Positions 24,481-31,681 are shown, numbered from the stretch's first letter. The stretch: DNA of 35,514 nucleotides from Variovorax sp. CAN15 (GCF_030462475.1 NZ_JASMRZ010000060.1:1-35514), one strand, 5' to 3'. The notes: generated by a model from the sequence alone, not told the origin. Program-made: numbers and translations.

Positions 24481-25671
24481 ATGAATTTCATCAAGGCCTC
24501 GATCCAGCGCTACCAGCTCGGCAGCCTGCTGCTCCTGGTGCTGCTGCTCGCGGTGGTGCTGCCGCTGTCGCTCGACATCTTCCGCCTCAACCTCGTGGGC
24601 AAATACCTCACCTACGCCTTCGTGGCCGTGGGGCTCGTCATGGTGTGGGGCTACGGCGGCGTGCTGAGCCTGGGGCAGGGCGTGTTCTTCGGCATCGGCG
24701 GGTATGCGATGGCGATGTTCCTCAAGCTCGAAGCTTCCGACCCCGTCTCCACCAAGATCCAGACCACGCCCGGCATTCCGGACTTCATGGACTGGAACCA
24801 GATCACCGAGCTGCCCGCGCTGTGGCTGCCGTTCAAAAGCCTGCCGCTGAGCCTTGCGCTGGTGGTGCTCGCGCCGATGGCGCTGGCCTGGCTGGTGAGC
24901 TTCGCGATGTTCAAGCGGCGCGTGGGCGGCGTGTACTTCGCGATCATCACGCAGGCGGTGGCGCTGATCTGCACCGTGCTCATCATCGGCCAGCAGGGCT
25001 ACACCGGCGGCGTGAACGGCATGACCGACCTGAAGACACTGCTGGGCTGGGACACACGCACCGACGGCGCCAAGTACGTGCTGTATTACGTCTGCGTCGG
25101 CCTGCTGGTGGCGAGCATCCTGCTGTGCCGCTGGGTGCAGACCAGCAAGCTGGGCACGCTGCTGCTGGCCATGCGCGACAAGGAAGACCGCGTGCGCTTC
25201 TCCGGCTACGACGTGTCGAACTTCAAGGTCTTCATCTTCTGCCTCGCGGCCGGGCTCTCGGGCATCGGCGGCGCGATGTTCGCGCTGCAGGTGGGCTTCA
25301 TGTCGCCGAGCTTCGTGGGCATCGTGCCGTCGATCGAGATGGTGATCTTCTGCGCCGTCGGGGGACGCATGAGCCTGGTGGGCGCGGTGTATGGGGCGCT
25401 GCTGGTGAATGCGGGCAAGACGCTGTTCTCCGAGAGTTTCCCCGACCTGTGGCTGTTCCTCATGGCGGGCCTGTTCATCGGCGTGACCATGGCCTTCCCG
25501 ATGGGGCTGGCCGGCGTGTGGGAAGAAAAGATCCGCCCGTGGTGGAAGTCGCGCCGGCAGGCGCTGCGCGAGGCCGCCGTCAAGCCGCCGGCATCAACTG
25601 CACTGGTACAGCCCGCAGCACAAACACCCGAACCCACGCTGCCAGAAGGCGTCGGCAGCCAGCGCGCCTGA
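24481..25671 (+). CDS. urtC: Urea/amide ABC transporter permease UrtC
   Basis: The 396-residue membrane protein is LivM-like: GLVMVWGYGGVLSLGQGVFFGIGGYAMAMFLKLE, RVGGVYFAIITQAVALICTVLIIGQQGYTGGVNGMTDL and AMRDKEDRVRFSGYDVSNFKVFIFCLAAGLSGIGGAMFALQ are typical UrtC stretches. About nine to ten membrane segments are visible, and the last ~45 residues are a polar Pro/Ala-rich cytoplasmic tail. Two starts are possible. ATG 24448 overlaps the urtB stop by one base but lacks a ribosome site; ATG 24481 has AGGAGA about nine bases upstream and places MNFIKASIQRYQLG first. The later one is chosen. Confidence 0.92.
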   Translation: MNFIKASIQRYQLGSLLLLVLLLAVVLPLSLDIFRLNLVGKYLTYAFVAVGLVMVWGYGGVLSLGQGVFFGIGGYAMAMFLKLEASDPVSTKIQTTPGIPDFMDWNQITELPALWLPFKSLPLSLALVVLAPMALAWLVSFAMFKRRVGGVYFAIITQAVALICTVLIIGQQGYTGGVNGMTDLKTLLGWDTRTDGAKYVLYYVCVGLLVASILLCRWVQTSKLGTLLLAMRDKEDRVRFSGYDVSNFKVFIFCLAAGLSGIGGAMFALQVGFMSPSFVGIVPSIEMVIFCAVGGRMSLVGAVYGALLVNAGKTLFSESFPDLWLFLMAGLFIGVTMAFPMGLAGVWEEKIRPWWKSRRQALREAAVKPPASTALVQPAAQTPEPTLPEGVGSQRA

Positions 25672-25688
25672 ACCGGAGCCACACATTC

Positions 25689-26432
25689 ATGAGCAACACA
25701 GACTTCACGCTGGCGGTGGAAGACCTCACCGTGTCCTTCGACGGCTTCAAGGCCATCGACGATCTCACGCTGTACATCGACCGAAATGAACTGCGCGTGA
25801 TCATCGGACCCAACGGGGCCGGCAAGACCACGCTGCTCGACCTGATCTGCGGCAAGACGCGAGCGAGCGCCGGCAGCATCAAGTTCAAGAACAACGAACT
25901 CACGAAGATGGCCGAGCACAAGCGGGTGCGGCTGGGCATCGGGCGCAAGTTCCAGACCCCGTCGATCTACGAGAACCTGAGCGTGTTCCAGAACCTGGAG
26001 GTGTCGTTCCCGAAGGGGCGCTCGGTGTTCGGCGCATTGGCCTTCAAGTGCGATGACGAGGTCAAGGCCAAGGTGCAGGCAATTGCGCAAGAGATCGGCC
26101 TGGCCGACCGCCTGGAGACCGAGGCCGGTCTCTTGAGCCACGGCCAGAAGCAGTGGCTGGAGATCGGCATGCTGCTGATGCAGGAGCCCGAGTTGCTGAT
26201 GCTCGACGAGCCCATTGCCGGCATGAGCGCGCGCGAACGCGAACTCACTGCCGATCTGCTCAAGCGCATCTGCCAGAACCGCGCAGTGATCGTCATCGAG
26301 CACGACATGGCCTTCGTGAAGCAGATCGCGCACAAGGTCACCGTGATGCACCAGGGGAAGATCCTTGCCGAGGGGCCGATGGAGAAGGTGCAGGCCGATC
26401 CCAAGGTCATTGACGTTTATTTGGGGCACTAG
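25689..26432 (+). CDS. urtD: Urea/amide ABC transporter ATP-binding protein UrtD
   Basis: The 247-residue ATPase has Walker A GPNGAGKT, Q-loop in GIGRKFQTPSIYENLSVFQNLEV, the signature LLSHGQKQWLEIGML (the LSHGQ form seen in UrtD/LivG-like proteins), Walker B LLMLDEPIAGMS and switch His in VIEHDMAFV. It powers the UrtBC channel together with UrtE. ATG 25689 follows the urtC stop by 17 bases with GGAG upstream. A 296-bp intergenic stretch with two large palindromic repeats separates it from urtE, which is unusual within this operon. Confidence 0.93.
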   Translation: MSNTDFTLAVEDLTVSFDGFKAIDDLTLYIDRNELRVIIGPNGAGKTTLLDLICGKTRASAGSIKFKNNELTKMAEHKRVRLGIGRKFQTPSIYENLSVFQNLEVSFPKGRSVFGALAFKCDDEVKAKVQAIAQEIGLADRLETEAGLLSHGQKQWLEIGMLLMQEPELLMLDEPIAGMSARERELTADLLKRICQNRAVIVIEHDMAFVKQIAHKVTVMHQGKILAEGPMEKVQADPKVIDVYLGH

Positions 26433-26454
26433 ATGAAGAGCTGTCGTTCAGGGC

Positions 26455-26552
26455 GCGCTCACGCCGACGGGATACCTTGCGCAGCGAATGTCCCCCGGCC
26501 TTCGGCCTCCTCCTTTATTTCGCTGCGCAAGGTACCCCGTCGACGCGAGCGT
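26455..26552 (+). repeat. Palindromic repeat element, copy 1
   Basis: The outer arms 26455-26487 and 26520-26552 are reverse complements at 29 of 33 positions, including a perfect 15-base core (TACCTTGCGCAGCGA and its complement). Inside is an asymmetric centre reading GCGAATGTCCCCCGG, a small hairpin GGC-CTTCG-GCC, then CCTCCTTTATTTCGC. The same centre recurs in copy 2 on the other strand. This is a mobile-like extragenic repeat rather than a simple terminator. Confidence 0.8.
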
Positions 26553-26598
26553 TGGACGGCGCAGTCGTTGATCAGTCGTGCACCAGCAGCGTGTCCTC

Positions 26599-26694
26599 TT
26601 GCACAGGGCGTCGGGTGCTCCCCGCAGCGAAATAAAGGAGGAGGGCGAAGCCCGGGGGACATTCGCGGAGGGGAGTACCCGATGGCCTGTGCAA
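26599..26694 (-). repeat. Palindromic repeat element, copy 2 (inverted)
   Basis: Outer arms around 26599-26630 and 26663-26694 pair imperfectly (about 26 of 31 positions). Read on the minus strand, the centre is the same as copy 1 (GCGAATGTCCCCCGG ... CCTCCTTTATTTCGC). The small hairpin is GGGC-TTC-GCCC instead of GGCC-TTC-GGCC, so a base pair is swapped but pairing is kept. The outer arms differ in sequence from copy 1 except near the centre. Confidence 0.8.
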
Positions 26695-26728
26695 GCCCCC
26701 CGAACACAACCAAAAGGATCCCAGCAAT

Positions 26729-27430
26729 ATGAGCAACCTCATGCTGAAGGTAGAAGACCTGCACGTAGCCTACGGCCAGAGCGAGGCCCTGCACGGCATC
26801 TCGTTCGAAGGCAAAGCCAACGAAACGATCGCCATCATGGGCCGCAACGGCATGGGCAAGACCACGCTGTTCAAGAGCTTGATGGGCGTGCTGCCATTGA
26901 AGAGCGGGCGCATCGAAGTGGCGGGGCAAGACGTGTCGCGCGACGAGAGCTTCCGCCGCGTGGCAAAAGGCATCGCCTACGTACCACAAGGCCGGATGAT
27001 CTTCCCCACGCTGACAGTGGAAGAGAACATCCAGACCGGCCTCGAGAACTCCAGGACCCGCCGCATCCCCGAAGAAATCTACGCACTGTTCCCCGTGCTG
27101 TGGGACATGAAGAGCCGCAAGGGCGGCAACCTCTCCGGCGGCCAGCAACAGCAGCTCGCCATTGCGCGCGCACTCGTCACCGACCCCAAGGTGCTGCTGC
27201 TCGACGAGCCCACCGAAGGTATCCAGCCTTCGATCATCAAGGACATCGCCAAGGCGCTCAACGAGATCCGCAAGCTGCGCGGCATCACCATCGTCGTGTC
27301 CGAGCAGGTGCTCAGCTTCGCGATGGACGTGGCGGACCGGCTCTTCGTCATCGAAGGTGGACGCCTCGTGCACGAGACCGCGCGCGACAAGACCGACGTC
27401 GATCACATCAAAGCCTATCTCTCTGTCTGA
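26729..27430 (+). CDS. urtE: Urea/amide ABC transporter ATP-binding protein UrtE
   Basis: The 233-residue ATPase is LivF-like: Walker A GRNGMGKTT, Q-loop in GIAYVPQGRMIFPTLTVEENI, signature NLSGGQQQQLAIARAL, Walker B LLLDEPTEGIQPSII, and a switch region VVSEQVLSFAMD in which the usual histidine position is Gln, as is common in LivF/UrtE. PEEIYALFPVLWDMKSRKGGNLSGGQ is typical for UrtE. ATG 26729 has AAAGGATC upstream. It is followed closely by the formamidase gene, linking import to hydrolysis. Confidence 0.93.
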   Translation: MSNLMLKVEDLHVAYGQSEALHGISFEGKANETIAIMGRNGMGKTTLFKSLMGVLPLKSGRIEVAGQDVSRDESFRRVAKGIAYVPQGRMIFPTLTVEENIQTGLENSRTRRIPEEIYALFPVLWDMKSRKGGNLSGGQQQQLAIARALVTDPKVLLLDEPTEGIQPSIIKDIAKALNEIRKLRGITIVVSEQVLSFAMDVADRLFVIEGGRLVHETARDKTDVDHIKAYLSV

Positions 27431-27468
27431 TTTCCGCTCAACCACAACCCAACCAGGAGCCACTGCAA

Positions 27469-28701
27469 ATGACGGACACGCTGATCAAGGTCGACCTGAC
27501 CAAGTCGCCCACCGAGAACGAGAACATCCATAACCGCTGGCATCCGGACATTCCGATGGCCTGTTGGGTCAACCCGGGCGACGACTTCATCCTCGAGACC
27601 TTCGACTGGACCGGCGGCTTCATCAAGAACAACGACAGCGCAGACGACGTGCGCGACATCGACCTGAGCACCGTGCACTACCTCTCGGGCCCTGTGGGCG
27701 TGAAGGGCGCCGAGCCCGGCGACCTGCTGGTGGTCGACCTGCTGGACATCGGCGCCAAGCAGGACAGCCTCTGGGGCTTCAACGGCTTTTTCTCGAAGAA
27801 GAACGGCGGCGGCTTCCTCACCGATCACTTTCCCGAAGCGCAGAAATCGATCTGGGACTTCAAGGGCATGTTCACCAGCTCGCGCCATGTACCGGGCGTG
27901 AACTTCGCGGGCCTGATCCACCCTGGCCTGATCGGCTGCCTGCCCGACAAGCCGATGCTCGACATGTGGAACGAGCGCGAGAAGGCGCTCATCGCCACCG
28001 ACCCTGACCGCGTGCCCGGCCTGGCCAATCCGCCCTTCGCGGGCACCGCCCACATGGGCAAGATGACCGGCGAGGCGAGGGCGAAGGCCGCCGCCGAGGG
28101 CGCCCGCACCGTGCCGCCGCGCGAGCACGGCGGCAACTGCGACATCAAGGACCTCTCGCGCGGCTCCAAGGTGTTCTTCCCGGTCTACGTTGACGGCGCC
28201 GGCCTGAGCGTGGGCGACCTGCACTTCAGCCAGGGCGACGGCGAAATCACCTTCTGCGGCGCCATCGAGATGGCCGGCTGGGTGCACATGAAGGTCACGC
28301 TCATCAAGGGCGGCATGGCCAAGTACGGCATCAAGAACCCGATCTTCAAGCCCAGCCCCATCACGCCCCAGTACAACGACTACCTGATCTTCGAAGGCAT
28401 CTCGGTCGACGAGAGCGGCAAGCAGCACTACCTCGACGTGAACGTGGCCTACCGCCAGGCCTGCCTGAACGCCATCGAGTACCTGAAGAAGTTCGGCTAC
28501 TCGGGTGCGCAGGCCTATTCGATCCTGGGCACCGCGCCCGTGCAGGGCCACATCAGCGGCGTGGTCGACGTGCCCAATTCGTGCGCGACGCTGTGGCTGC
28601 CCACGGGCATCTTCGACTTCGACATCAACCCGAACGCGTCGGGCCCGGTGAAGTTCATCGACGGCAGCATCGACATGCCGCTGTCGCCGGACCTGCGGTG
28701 A
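27469..28701 (+). CDS. fmdA: Formamidase (acetamidase/formamidase family)
   Basis: The 410-residue enzyme matches FmdA of Methylophilus-type formamidases almost throughout: NRWHPDIPMACWVNPGDDFILETFDWTGG, VHYLSGPVGVKGAEPGDLLVVDLLDIG, FTSSRHVPGVNFAGLIHPGLIGCLPD, PREHGGNCDIKDLSRGSKVFFPVYVDGAGLSVGDLHFSQGDGEITFCGAIEMAG and VVDVPNSCATLWLPTGIFDFDI. It hydrolyses formamide to formate and ammonia in the cytoplasm. AGGAG lies about nine bases before ATG 27469. Its position directly after urtE suggests that the transporter carries formamide or similar amides as well as, or instead of, urea. Confidence 0.95.
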   Translation: MTDTLIKVDLTKSPTENENIHNRWHPDIPMACWVNPGDDFILETFDWTGGFIKNNDSADDVRDIDLSTVHYLSGPVGVKGAEPGDLLVVDLLDIGAKQDSLWGFNGFFSKKNGGGFLTDHFPEAQKSIWDFKGMFTSSRHVPGVNFAGLIHPGLIGCLPDKPMLDMWNEREKALIATDPDRVPGLANPPFAGTAHMGKMTGEARAKAAAEGARTVPPREHGGNCDIKDLSRGSKVFFPVYVDGAGLSVGDLHFSQGDGEITFCGAIEMAGWVHMKVTLIKGGMAKYGIKNPIFKPSPITPQYNDYLIFEGISVDESGKQHYLDVNVAYRQACLNAIEYLKKFGYSGAQAYSILGTAPVQGHISGVVDVPNSCATLWLPTGIFDFDINPNASGPVKFIDGSIDMPLSPDLR

Positions 28702-28705
28702 AGCC

Positions 28706-29050
28706 ATGCCGACCTACGACTACGCCTGCGGGCACTGTGGGGGCTTCGAGGCGCTGCGGCCTTCGGGCCAGCGCGACGAACCGGCCGCGTGCCCCGATTG
28801 CGGCAGCGCCTCGCCGCGCGTCCTGTCGGCCGCGCCCCGGCTGGCGCTGATGGCCTCGGGCACGCGCCGCGCGATGGAAACCAACGAGCGAGCCAGGCAC
28901 GAGCCCGTCAGTTCGCGCGACTATGCGCGGCTTCGGCATCCGGCCGGGTGCGGCTGCTGCGGATCGTCGTCCAGGCGCGGGGCTACGGTGACGGCGCCGA
29001 ACGGCGCGAAGGCTGCGCCCTCCAGGCGGCCGTGGATGATCAGCCATTGA
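28706..29050 (+). CDS. fmdB: FmdB-family zinc-ribbon protein
   Basis: The 114-residue protein starts MPTYDYACGHCGGFEAL, with Cys8-x2-Cys11 and Cys29-x2-Cys32 (CPDC) forming a zinc ribbon. This is the FmdB family, named for its place next to formamidase and thought to be regulatory. It begins four bases after the fmdA stop. The C-terminal half is basic and has a further GCGCCG Cys cluster. The exact role is not established for the family. Confidence 0.88.
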   Translation: MPTYDYACGHCGGFEALRPSGQRDEPAACPDCGSASPRVLSAAPRLALMASGTRRAMETNERARHEPVSSRDYARLRHPAGCGCCGSSSRRGATVTAPNGAKAAPSRRPWMISH

Positions 29051-29158
29051 AGAATGCCGCCGCAAAGCCAGCCGAAAGAGCGCCAGGGGAGACGTCGGGA
29101 GGGATAACCCCCTATTGACCGTTTTCTTTTCAAGACGCTGGATTGTTTCAATCCTGTG

Positions 29159-29188
29159 AACGCCGCGGTTCTTTTTGCGGGCGTTTTT
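29159..29188 (+). terminator. Probable intrinsic terminator after fmdB
   Basis: AACGCCGC (29159-29166) pairs with GCGGGCGTT (29177-29185) with one bulged G across a ten-base loop, followed by a T-run through 29188. It lies ~110 bases after the fmdB stop, so it may end the urt-fmd transcript. A shorter perfect hairpin, GGATTG/CAATCC with loop TTT, is at 29140-29154. Confidence 0.55.
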
Positions 29189-29250
29189 CGATGCCATTCG
29201 GGATCAAACTTCTCCTCACCAACCAACCGATTGCCCTGAAGGAGATTGAA

Positions 29251-29601
29251 ATGAATGCCTCGAAGATCATCGCCGCCGCCGCCCTCTCGCTCCTGGCTGC
29301 CGCCGGCGCCCAAGCAGAAACCTATGACGGCGTGCACGTCGTGAATTCGTCGGTGACCCGTGCCGAAGTCGCTGCGCAAGCCGTTGCCGCCGCTCGCGCC
29401 GGCAACGAATACAGCGAAGCCTCCTCCGCTGGCGCACAGCCCTTCACGTCGACCGCCAACCGCGCCACCGTCCAGGCCGAAGCTGTCGCCAAGGCCCATG
29501 ACCCGCTCGCCAGCCTCGACCGCCGCGCGTTCTACCGCGACGAAGTGCCGCAGGCCTACAAGAAGCCCAGCGTGTCGTTCACGCGCCAGGCTGGCCTGTA
29601 A
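29251..29601 (+). CDS. Small exported DUF4148-like protein
   Basis: The 116-residue protein has a clear signal peptide (MNASKIIAAAALSLLAAAGAQA, cleavage before ETYDG) and a short mature part with SVTRAEVAAQAVAAARAGNEYSE and ATVQAEAVAKAHDP. These are the RAEV/VQAEAV-type repeats typical of the DUF4148 periplasmic proteins abundant in Burkholderiales. Function is unknown. AAGGAG lies seven bases before ATG 29251 (an unusually strong site). It appears to be a single-gene unit: a probable terminator lies before it and a strong one after it. A second, related protein is encoded at 31682. Confidence 0.82.
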   Translation: MNASKIIAAAALSLLAAAGAQAETYDGVHVVNSSVTRAEVAAQAVAAARAGNEYSEASSAGAQPFTSTANRATVQAEAVAKAHDPLASLDRRAFYRDEVPQAYKKPSVSFTRQAGL

Positions 29602-29646
29602 TCAGGCGGCTCGGCAACCGCTGCGGCGGTTGCCTGAAAAAGGACG

Positions 29647-29672
29647 AAGCGGGCCCATCGGCCCGCTTTTTT
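29647..29672 (+). terminator. Intrinsic terminator after the DUF4148-like gene
   Basis: AAGCGGGCC (29647-29655) and GGCCCGCTT (29660-29668) form a nine-pair stem with loop CATC, followed by a run of six T (29667-29672). A second hairpin without a T-run, GGCAACCGC/GCGGTTGCC (29613-29634), lies just upstream. Confidence 0.9.
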
Positions 29673-29700
29673 CATGGGCGAACCGATCTGCCGCATTTGC

Positions 29701-29736
29701 TTGGAAAATATACGCATTGAGTATATATTCCGGCCC
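29701..29736 (+). promoter_or_regulatory. pyrB promoter with embedded AT-rich palindrome; likely leaderless start
   Basis: TTGGAA (29701-29706) and TATATT (29724-29729) are separated by exactly 17 bases. The spacer holds an inverted repeat, ATATAC (29708-29713) and GTATAT (29721-29726), extendable to nine-base arms with one mismatch. The -10 ends seven bases before the pyrB ATG (29737), so transcription would start at or next to the start codon, and no ribosome site is present. A similar sequence, CGCATCGAGTATACGC, recurs inside the gene at 29935-29950. Repressor binding here would block RNA polymerase. Confidence 0.7.
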
Positions 29737-31032
29737 ATGAACATGCCGCAACAGGTACTCCTACGCGACGCGATGCGTCAACTCAACATGACGCGCGACG
29801 CCTTCGCCGAGCGAATCGGAAGCCGAAGAAGGGCGCTCGATGCCTGGCTGCTGCCCGATGAATCCAATGAATTCAGGGCCATGCCCGAAGTGGCACGGCG
29901 CTTCGTGAGCGAGATCCTTGCGTCCGATGGACGGCGCATCGAGTATACGCAAAGCGCACATAACGACGCCCTGCACAGGGCGATGGCGGTCGAAGGTTCT
30001 CTCCATCTTCTGTCGGTCAGCCAGTTCAACCGCGACGCCATCGACGAGCTGTTCCGGCTGGCCGACGTCATGCAGCCGATCGCGCGCCGCCGCAAGGTGA
30101 GCCGCGTGCTCGAGGGCGCGGTGCTCGCCAACCTGTTCTTCGAGGCCAGTACGCGGACCCGCGTGAGCTTCGGCGCGGCGTTCTGCCGGCTGGGGGGCTC
30201 GGTGTGCGACACCACCGGCTTCACTTTCTCGTCGATGGCCAAGGGCGAATCGATCTACGACACCAGCCGCGTGATCAGTGGATACGTCGACGCCATCGTG
30301 GTGCGGCACCCGGAGCAGGGCTCGGTGGCCGAATTCGCGCGCGCCACCAACGTGCCCGTCATCAACGGCGGCGACGGGCCGGGCGAGCATCCGAGCCAGG
30401 CGCTGCTCGACCTTTACACCATCCAGCGCGAGTTCTCTCGCCTGGGCAAGCTGGTCGACGGCGCGCACATCGCGATGGTCGGCGACCTGAAATACGGGCG
30501 CACGGTGCATTCGCTCATCAAGCTGCTGGCGCTGTACAAGGGGCTGAAGTTCACGCTGATCTCGCCGCCTTCGCTGGCCATGCCGGCGGAGATCGTCGAG
30601 GCCGTGAGCCGCAACGGCCACGTGGTCGAGACCGCCGCCACCCCTGCGCAGGGCCTGGCCGGCGCGGACATCATCTACGCCACGCGCATCCAGAAGGAGC
30701 GCTTCGCGCACGACGAAGTGCTGGAAGGCTTCGACAACGCCTTCGAGATCAACCGCGCGCTCGTCGAGTCGGCCTGCAAGCCCGAGGTGGTTGTGATGCA
30801 CCCGCTGCCGCGCGATGCCCGTCCCGGCTCGCACGACCTCAGCGTCGACCTCAACAACGACCCGCGCCTGGCCATCTTCCGCCAGACCGACAACGGCATC
30901 CCGGTGCGCATGGCCATCTTCGCCACGCTGCTGGGCGTGGACAAGCTCGTGAGCCGCTCGATGCGCGACGCCGCGTGGACGCCGCCCTCGCACATCGGCC
31001 CGGACGACAGCGTCTTCCACGGGCTCGATTGA
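29737..31032 (+). CDS. pyrB: Aspartate carbamoyltransferase with N-terminal HTH-like extension
   Basis: The 431-residue protein carries a complete ATCase catalytic domain, which makes carbamoyl-aspartate in pyrimidine synthesis. STRTR (138-142) binds carbamoyl phosphate; SSMAKGES (165-172) holds the catalytic loop Ser/Lys; GDGPGEHPSQALLDLYT, MVGDLKYGRTVHSL and MHPLPRD are all present. The first ~85 residues are additional to the ordinary catalytic chain: LLRDAMRQLNMTRDAFAERIGSRRRALDAWLLPDESNEFRAMP looks like an XRE-type helix-turn-helix. ATG 29737 is chosen because it directly follows the promoter; an upstream ATG (29674) lies in front of the promoter. A role of the extension in sensing or autoregulation is inferred. 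Confidence 0.92.
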   Translation: MNMPQQVLLRDAMRQLNMTRDAFAERIGSRRRALDAWLLPDESNEFRAMPEVARRFVSEILASDGRRIEYTQSAHNDALHRAMAVEGSLHLLSVSQFNRDAIDELFRLADVMQPIARRRKVSRVLEGAVLANLFFEASTRTRVSFGAAFCRLGGSVCDTTGFTFSSMAKGESIYDTSRVISGYVDAIVVRHPEQGSVAEFARATNVPVINGGDGPGEHPSQALLDLYTIQREFSRLGKLVDGAHIAMVGDLKYGRTVHSLIKLLALYKGLKFTLISPPSLAMPAEIVEAVSRNGHVVETAATPAQGLAGADIIYATRIQKERFAHDEVLEGFDNAFEINRALVESACKPEVVVMHPLPRDARPGSHDLSVDLNNDPRLAIFRQTDNGIPVRMAIFATLLGVDKLVSRSMRDAAWTPPSHIGPDDSVFHGLD

Positions 31033-31054
31033 CGCCCCGGGGCCCTCGGGTGCG

Positions 31055-31405
31055 TCAGGTGTGGGCGAGGATGTTGACCAGCTTGCCGAACGGATCGCGC
31101 ACGTAGAAGCGCCGCACGCCCCACGGCTCGTCGACCGGCCCGTATTCGATGGCGAAGCCCGCGGCCTTCATGCGCTCGAAGGCCGTGTCCACGTCATCGA
31201 CCTCGATGGACAGCTCGGGCACCGGCGTGCCCGAACCGCCTTCCGAAGCGAAGCTCAGCTGCACCGTCATGCCGGCCTGCGAGCCGTAGGTCTGGATCCA
31301 GCCGTGGTCCATGAGCAGGTCGAGGCCGAGGATGTCCTTGTAGAAGACGGCGGCGCGTGCGGGATCGGGCGTGGCGAAATTGGCGACGAGGCGTTTGACT
31401 TTCAT
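31055..31405 (-). CDS. VOC (glyoxalase/bleomycin-resistance fold) family protein
   Basis: The 116-residue protein begins MKVKRLVANFATPDPARAAVFYKDILGLDLLMDHGWIQTYG and later has ELSIEVDDVDTAFERMKAAGF and WGVRRFYVRDPFGKLVNILAHT. These are the paired beta-alpha-beta modules of the vicinal oxygen chelate superfamily, which includes glyoxalase I, ring-cleaving dioxygenases and antibiotic-binding proteins. The substrate cannot be told. ATG 31405 is preceded by AGGAAA at eight bases and overlaps the stop of a small upstream ORF in an ATGA arrangement. The upstream frame to 31492 is Arg-rich and not credible as coding. Confidence 0.88.
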   Translation of the reverse strand: MKVKRLVANFATPDPARAAVFYKDILGLDLLMDHGWIQTYGSQAGMTVQLSFASEGGSGTPVPELSIEVDDVDTAFERMKAAGFAIEYGPVDEPWGVRRFYVRDPFGKLVNILAHT

Positions 31406-31548
31406 TGCGTGGGTTTCCTGATGACGAATGCCAGGGGCCGGCCGTCGCATTCGACGCGCAGCACGTCGCCATCGATGCGGACGGCGGTCCACCGCTCGAT
31501 GCGGCCGTTTCCGATCCTATGCCGAGGATGGGCGGGCGCTCGGATCAT
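31402..31548 (-). CDS. Small ORF translationally coupled to the VOC gene
   Basis: A 48-codon frame starts at ATG 31548 with AGGA nine bases upstream and ends in TGA at 31402-31404, sharing ATGA with the VOC start. The peptide contains NGRIERWTAVRIDGDVLRVECDGRPLAFVIRKPTQ, alternating hydrophobic strands that look like a short beta-hairpin module rather than random GC-rich translation. I do not recognise the family. The coupling and ribosome site support expression. Confidence 0.5.
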   Translation of the reverse strand: MIRAPAHPRHRIGNGRIERWTAVRIDGDVLRVECDGRPLAFVIRKPTQ

Positions 31549-31572
31549 CGCGCCGAATCCTGCCCGCAAGCG

Positions 31573-31638
31573 CTCTCATCCGCGCCTAAGCGAACTCTCA
31601 CGCCGCCCTAAGCGGACCCTCAGCGGCAAATAAGTGCC
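31573..31638 (+). promoter_or_regulatory. Three 22-bp tandem direct repeats in the promoter of the exported protein gene
   Basis: Units at 31573-31594, 31595-31616 and 31617-31638 share CTCTCA (CCCTCA in unit 3) at the start and TAAG at position 15-18. Units 1 and 2 match at 16 of 22 positions; unit 3 is weaker. A -10-like TAGAGT lies at 31645-31650, so the third unit covers the -35 position, which has no consensus. Tandem 22-bp repeats over the -35 are the layout of PhoB-like (OmpR-family) activator boxes. The regulator is unknown. Confidence 0.55.
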
Positions 31639-31681
31639 GCGTCCTAGAGTGAACTCATCTTCATCACTCAAGGGGACAGCC

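Larger units (their letters stand above)
26433..26728. other. 296-bp repeat-bearing spacer between urtD and urtE
   Basis: No gene is supported here. The space is filled by two related palindromic elements in opposite orientation, 26455-26552 and 26599-26694, listed separately. The ribosome site of urtE (AAAGGA, about 26713-26718) is the only other signal seen. Some translation is possible through the repeats but has no family resemblance. Confidence 0.7.

Noticed and set aside
26455..26694. CRISPR-like or IS-end interpretation of the paired palindromes
   Set aside because: Only two copies in inverted orientation, no regular spacers, no transposase gene and no evident target-site duplication.
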